NCBI RefSeq assembly: GCF_014648515.1
Contig: NZ_BMRG01000025.1
Location: 36,370 to 78,324 of the forward strand
Source of the DNA: Saccharothrix coeruleofusca
Lineage (GTDB): Bacteria > Actinomycetota > Actinomycetes > Mycobacteriales > Pseudonocardiaceae
Length of the DNA stretch: 41,955 nucleotides
Direction: 5' to 3'
Shown here: piece after piece, positions 40,101 through 41,955 of the stretch
How the letters are laid out: each line of letters starts with the position of its first letter
How positions within the stretch are numbered: position 1 is the stretch's first letter
The notes under the pieces: model-generated
What the model was told of the DNA's origin: nothing
Database searches by the model: none
The model's input: the letters and a program-made list of their open reading frames with translations, nothing else
Translations under genes and position numbers: made by a program

Positions 40101-41955
40101 TCCACGACGCCAGCAGCGCCGACTCGGACTCCGGCAGCACCGGCAACATCCACAGTGGACGGTCGGCGTCGGTGGCGATGCCGCGCAGCAGCACCGACAG
40201 GTGCTCGGCCAGGCGCACGACGGTCGAGGAGTCGAACAGGTCGGTGTTGTACTCGATCGACCCGGCCAGGCCGCCGTCGGGCTCCTCGGTGAACTCCACG
40301 GTGACGTCGAAGGCCGTGGAGACCACCGGCTGGGCCACGTCCTCGGCGTCCAGCCCGGCGAACCCGGCCGCCTGCGGCGCGTTCTGCAGCGCCACCACCG
40401 CCTGGAACAGCGGCGTGCGGCTGGTGTCGCGATCCGGCTGCACCGCGTCCACCACGCGCTCGAACGGCACGTCCTGGTGGGCGAAGGCGTCCAGCACCGT
40501 CGCGCGCACCCGGTCCAGCAACTCCGGGAAGCGGGCCTGCGGGTCGATCCTCGCGCGCAGGGCGAGCGTGTTGACGAAGAACCCGACCAGGCCCTGCACC
40601 TCGGGCCGCTCGCGCCCGGAGGCCACCGTGCCCAGCGCGAAGTCCTCCTGGCCCGACCAGCGGTGGAACAGCACCTGGCAGGCCGCGACCAGCGCGGTGA
40701 ACAGCGTGCCGTCCCGACCGCGGGCCAGCTCGCGCAGCGCGTCGGCGACCTCGGCGGGCACCGCGAACTCCACCTGCGCGCCCGCCGAGGTCTGCACCGG
40801 CGGTCGCGGGCGGTCGGTCGGCAGCTCCAGCGCGGGCACGTCGGCCAGCTGCTCGCGCCAGTACGCCAGCTGCCGCTCCAGCGGCTGCCCGCGCTGCCAC
40901 GCCGCGAAGTCGACGTACCGGACGGGCGGCTCGGGCAGCGCGTTCCCGGCGTAGAGCTCGGCCAGGTCGCCGATGAGCACCCCGCCGGACCAGCCGTCGG
41001 TGATGATGTGGTGCATCGTCAGCGCGAGCACGTGCTCGTCCGGGGCGACCCGCACCAGCGCCGGGCGGAACAGCGGGCCCTCGGTCAGGTCGAACGGCTC
41101 CACCGGGGGCAGCGAGTCCAGCACCGGCAACCGCACCTCGTGCGGCGGGCGGACCACCTGCACCGGCAGCCCGTCCACCGCCGGGAACACCGTGCGCAGC
41201 GACTCGTGCCGCGCCACCAGCGCGGTCAGCGCCCGCTCCAGCCTCGGCACGTCCAGCTCGCCGCGCAGCCGCACCGCCAGCGGCGTCGCGTACTCGGTGC
41301 CACCGGGGGAGAACTGGTCCAGGAACCACAGGCGCTGCTGGGCGAACGACAGCTCGAACGGGCCGTCGCCATCGACCCTCGGGATGACCTCGGCGGGACC
41401 GGTTCCCGACAGGGCGGTGGCCAGCGCGCCCACCGTCGGGTGGTCGAACAGCGCACGGGGCGACAGGTCGCCGCCGAACTCCTCGCGCAGCCGCGACACC
41501 ACGCGGATGCTCAGGATGGAGTCGCCGCCCAGGGTGAAGAAGTTGTCCCGCGCGCCGACGCGGTCCAGGCCCAGCACGTCCGCCCACACCCGCGCCACCA
41601 CCTCTTCGGCGGGGGTGCGCGGCTCCACGTACTCGTCGGAGGCGTCGCGCTCGGGCGCGGGGAGGGCGGCGCGGTCGAGCTTGCCGTTGTTGTTCAGCGG
41701 CAGCGCTTCCAACGTGACGAACGCGGTGGGCACCATGTAGTCGGGCAGCGACCGGCTCGCGTGCTCCCGCAGCTGCGCTGAGGTCGCCGAGCCCACGACG
41801 TAGGCGACGAGCCGCTTGACCTCCGGCTCGTCCTCGCGGACGACGACCGCCACCTGCCGCACCTCGGCGTGGGCCTTGAGCACGGCTTCGATTTCGCCGG
41901 GTTCGATGCGGAAGCCGCGGATTTTGACTTGGTGGTCGGCGCGGCCGTGGTAGTG
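37150..41955 (-). CDS. Nonribosomal peptide synthetase, C-terminal part (A-end, PCP, C, A, PCP, E); 5' end outside window
   Basis: The last ~1600 residues of an NRPS whose frame continues beyond the right edge. Counting from the GTG at 41883: before it lies the end of a first adenylation domain (A8-like [14 protein letters not shown]), closing with NNNGKLD at 64-70. PCP1 follows with Ser122 in LGGDS; C domain ~172-600 with [12 protein letters not shown] and HHIITDG at 291-297; A2 ~601-1060 with [18 protein letters not shown] and NGKVDRK; PCP2 with Ser1111; E domain ~1160-1577 with [10 protein letters not shown] at 1287, EGHGRE at 1414 and NYLGQFD at 1491. By my alignment to GrsA the A2 specificity residues read D-A-L-L-V-G-A-V-V-K, a hydrophobic pocket; the substrate is not assigned. 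Ending in E with no thioesterase means the D-residue chain passes to another protein. Confidence 0.95.
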   Translation of the reverse strand, partial: HYHGRADHQVKIRGFRIEPGEIEAVLKAHAEVRQVAVVVREDEPEVKRLVAYVVGSATSAQLREHASRSLPDYMVPTAFVTLEALPLNNNGKLDRAALPAPERDASDEYVEPRTPAEEVVARVWADVLGLDRVGARDNFFTLGGDSILSIRVVSRLREEFGGDLSPRALFDHPTVGALATALSGTGPAEVIPRVDGDGPFELSFAQQRLWFLDQFSPGGTEYATPLAVRLRGELDVPRLERALTALVARHESLRTVFPAVDGLPVQVVRPPHEVRLPVLDSLPPVEPFDLTEGPLFRPALVRVAPDEHVLALTMHHIITDGWSGGVLIGDLAELYAGNALPEPPVRYVDFAAWQRGQPLERQLAYWREQLADVPALELPTDRPRPPVQTSAGAQVEFAVPAEVADALRELARGRDGTLFTALVAACQVLFHRWSGQEDFALGTVASGRERPEVQGLVGFFVNTLALRARIDPQARFPELLDRVRATVLDAFAHQDVPFERVVDAVQPDRDTSRTPLFQAVVALQNAPQAAGFAGLDAEDVAQPVVSTAFDVTVEFTEEPDGGLAGSIEYNTDLFDSSTVVRLAEHLSVLLRGIATDADRPLWMLPVLPESESALLASWNDTGRGLPATPLAELVRAQVARTPDAPALVGQQELSYAELNARANRLAHWLLARGAGPERIVALRLPRSVELLVAELAVLKAGAAFLPVDPSYPAERIAFMLDDAKPLLVLDGPVDTASCPDTDPEVVVGADHPAYVIYTSGSTGRPKGVVVTHRGIATFAAAEVAHLDVRPGDRVLEFSSPSFDASVLELCMALPAGAALVVPPPGPLLGDQLADVLEEYRVTHALIPPVALATLPDVALPHFRSLVVGGDACSADLVERWAPGRRMVNAYGPTESTVVATWSGALEPGGIPPIGRPIPGTRAHVLDAELQPVPVGVPGELYVSGVGLARGYLDRPGLTASRFVANPFGEPGERMYRTGDVVRWTKGGELEFVGRADEQVKIRGFRIELGEVETALLRHPDVREAVAVARADARGHKRLVAYVVGETAKLREFLGETLPDYLVPSVFVALDALPMSPNGKVDRKALPEPDFTAALTASHVPPRDPVEAALAAVWADVLGLPEVGVADSFFALGGDSILSMQVVARARQAGYRFSTKDLFVHQSIAELAPHVRVEAERTDADAPVVGPVPLTPIQRWFFGSQRRSPHHFNQSHLVELDPAVDVEALRRALAALTAHHDALRMRFERVDGQWRQHNADVEPVEVLEVRRVADEAEMEAVADEVHASFDLATGPLLRAVLFELPDRGPLLLLVGHHLVVDGVSWRILLDDLETAYRGGSLGAKTTSFQEWARRLEEHVSSGGLDEEIGHWTRALDAAEVPGAATPSGPTGSVAVQLSAEDTDALLRGAPAAYRTRINDVLLAALAWALSRWTGGDRVAVDLEGHGREDVFDGVDLSRTVGWFTTVYPVALEVPEGGWRDLVKAVRRQLRAVPGNGFGYSALREHGRLGEVGPSPAVSFNYLGQFDSGGSGGEGLYRAVHPSIGQDHDPADAGHHLIDVVGEAGGGRLGFLWYFHPEVHEEAVIRRVADDFADALRAIAEDCRGAL

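Noticed and set aside
37234-41781. Very long open frames antisense to the NRPS, helY, dop/permease and other genes
   Set aside because: They arise because stop codons are rare on the opposite strand of GC-rich genes with G/C third positions. Their products are rich in Arg, Gly, His and Gln, without known domains, and each covers a gene with a clear family match.

Overview
This window is high-GC DNA (about 70% or more by eye) with GTG starts, strong third-position G/C bias, start/stop overlaps and a Pup-proteasome gene set. That places it in the Actinobacteria. The gene order dop-pup-prcB-prcA ... pafA ... pafB-pafC-tatA-tatC ... helY-(DUF4333 gene)-5'-3' exonuclease-Xaa-Pro peptidase follows the order I know from the Mycobacterium tuberculosis Rv2112c-Rv2089c region. 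The inserted genes and the NRPS at the right edge suggest a filamentous relative such as Pseudonocardiales. The family-level placement is inference.

Layout. (a) 1-5010: accessory genes, namely the tail of an aldo/keto reductase, a TetR regulator divergent from an alpha/beta hydrolase with paired operator-like palindromes between them, a Nudix hydrolase, and an FtsX/MacB-type permease without an ATPase gene. (b) 5062-8548: Pup deamidase/depupylase, Pup, and the beta and alpha subunits of the 20S proteasome, closed by a 17-bp terminator stem. (c) 8715-10136 (minus): a PAP2 phosphatase-lipid kinase fusion divergent from pafA. (d) 10217-18740: pafA (Pup ligase), a secreted BNR-type propeller, an ArsR-like regulator with a double SRPBCC protein, pafB-pafC (WYL DNA-damage regulators), a small membrane protein, tatA-tatC, and a second lipid kinase. 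(e) 18814-26566: HelY helicase, a DUF4333 membrane protein, an Eis-like acetyltransferase, a 5'-3' exonuclease, an Xaa-Pro peptidase overlapping an Lrp/AsnC regulator. (f) 26635-29070: a class IV aminotransferase, an AraC regulator with a DJ-1/PfpI sensor domain, and a stand-alone DJ-1/PfpI enzyme. (g) 29192-33822: a CHAT-like/TPR protein overlapping a type B carboxylesterase. (h) 33838-35499 (minus): a DEAD-box RNA helicase. (i) 35748-41955 (minus): the 3' end of an NRPS operon with a large NRPS (A-end/PCP/C/A/PCP/E), an MFS exporter and MbtH, joined by 4-bp overlaps.

How the genes work together. Dop matures Pup, PafA attaches it to lysines, and PrcAB degrades the tagged proteins. The ring ATPase (Mpa/ARC) normally found upstream of dop is not in this window. 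PafBC and Tat are the usual companions of this locus. The NRPS would make a peptide whose last residue here is epimerised. MbtH supports its adenylation domains, the MFS protein probably exports the product, and a further NRPS or release enzyme must lie elsewhere because no thioesterase is present.

The least explained sequence is in the convergent gaps. A 49-bp element built from two direct copies of a TAC(C/T)ACCCGAGG core occurs at 1876-1923, 8615-8663 and 23821-23869. At the last two sites it is fused to tandem arrays of a degenerate 22-bp unit (nine units seen in all). A second pattern is a TANNNT -10 box exactly 6 nt before the start codon of five annotated genes, indicating leaderless transcripts across the Pup/Paf/Tat locus. 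No tRNA, rRNA, CRISPR array, insertion sequence or prophage gene was recognised.
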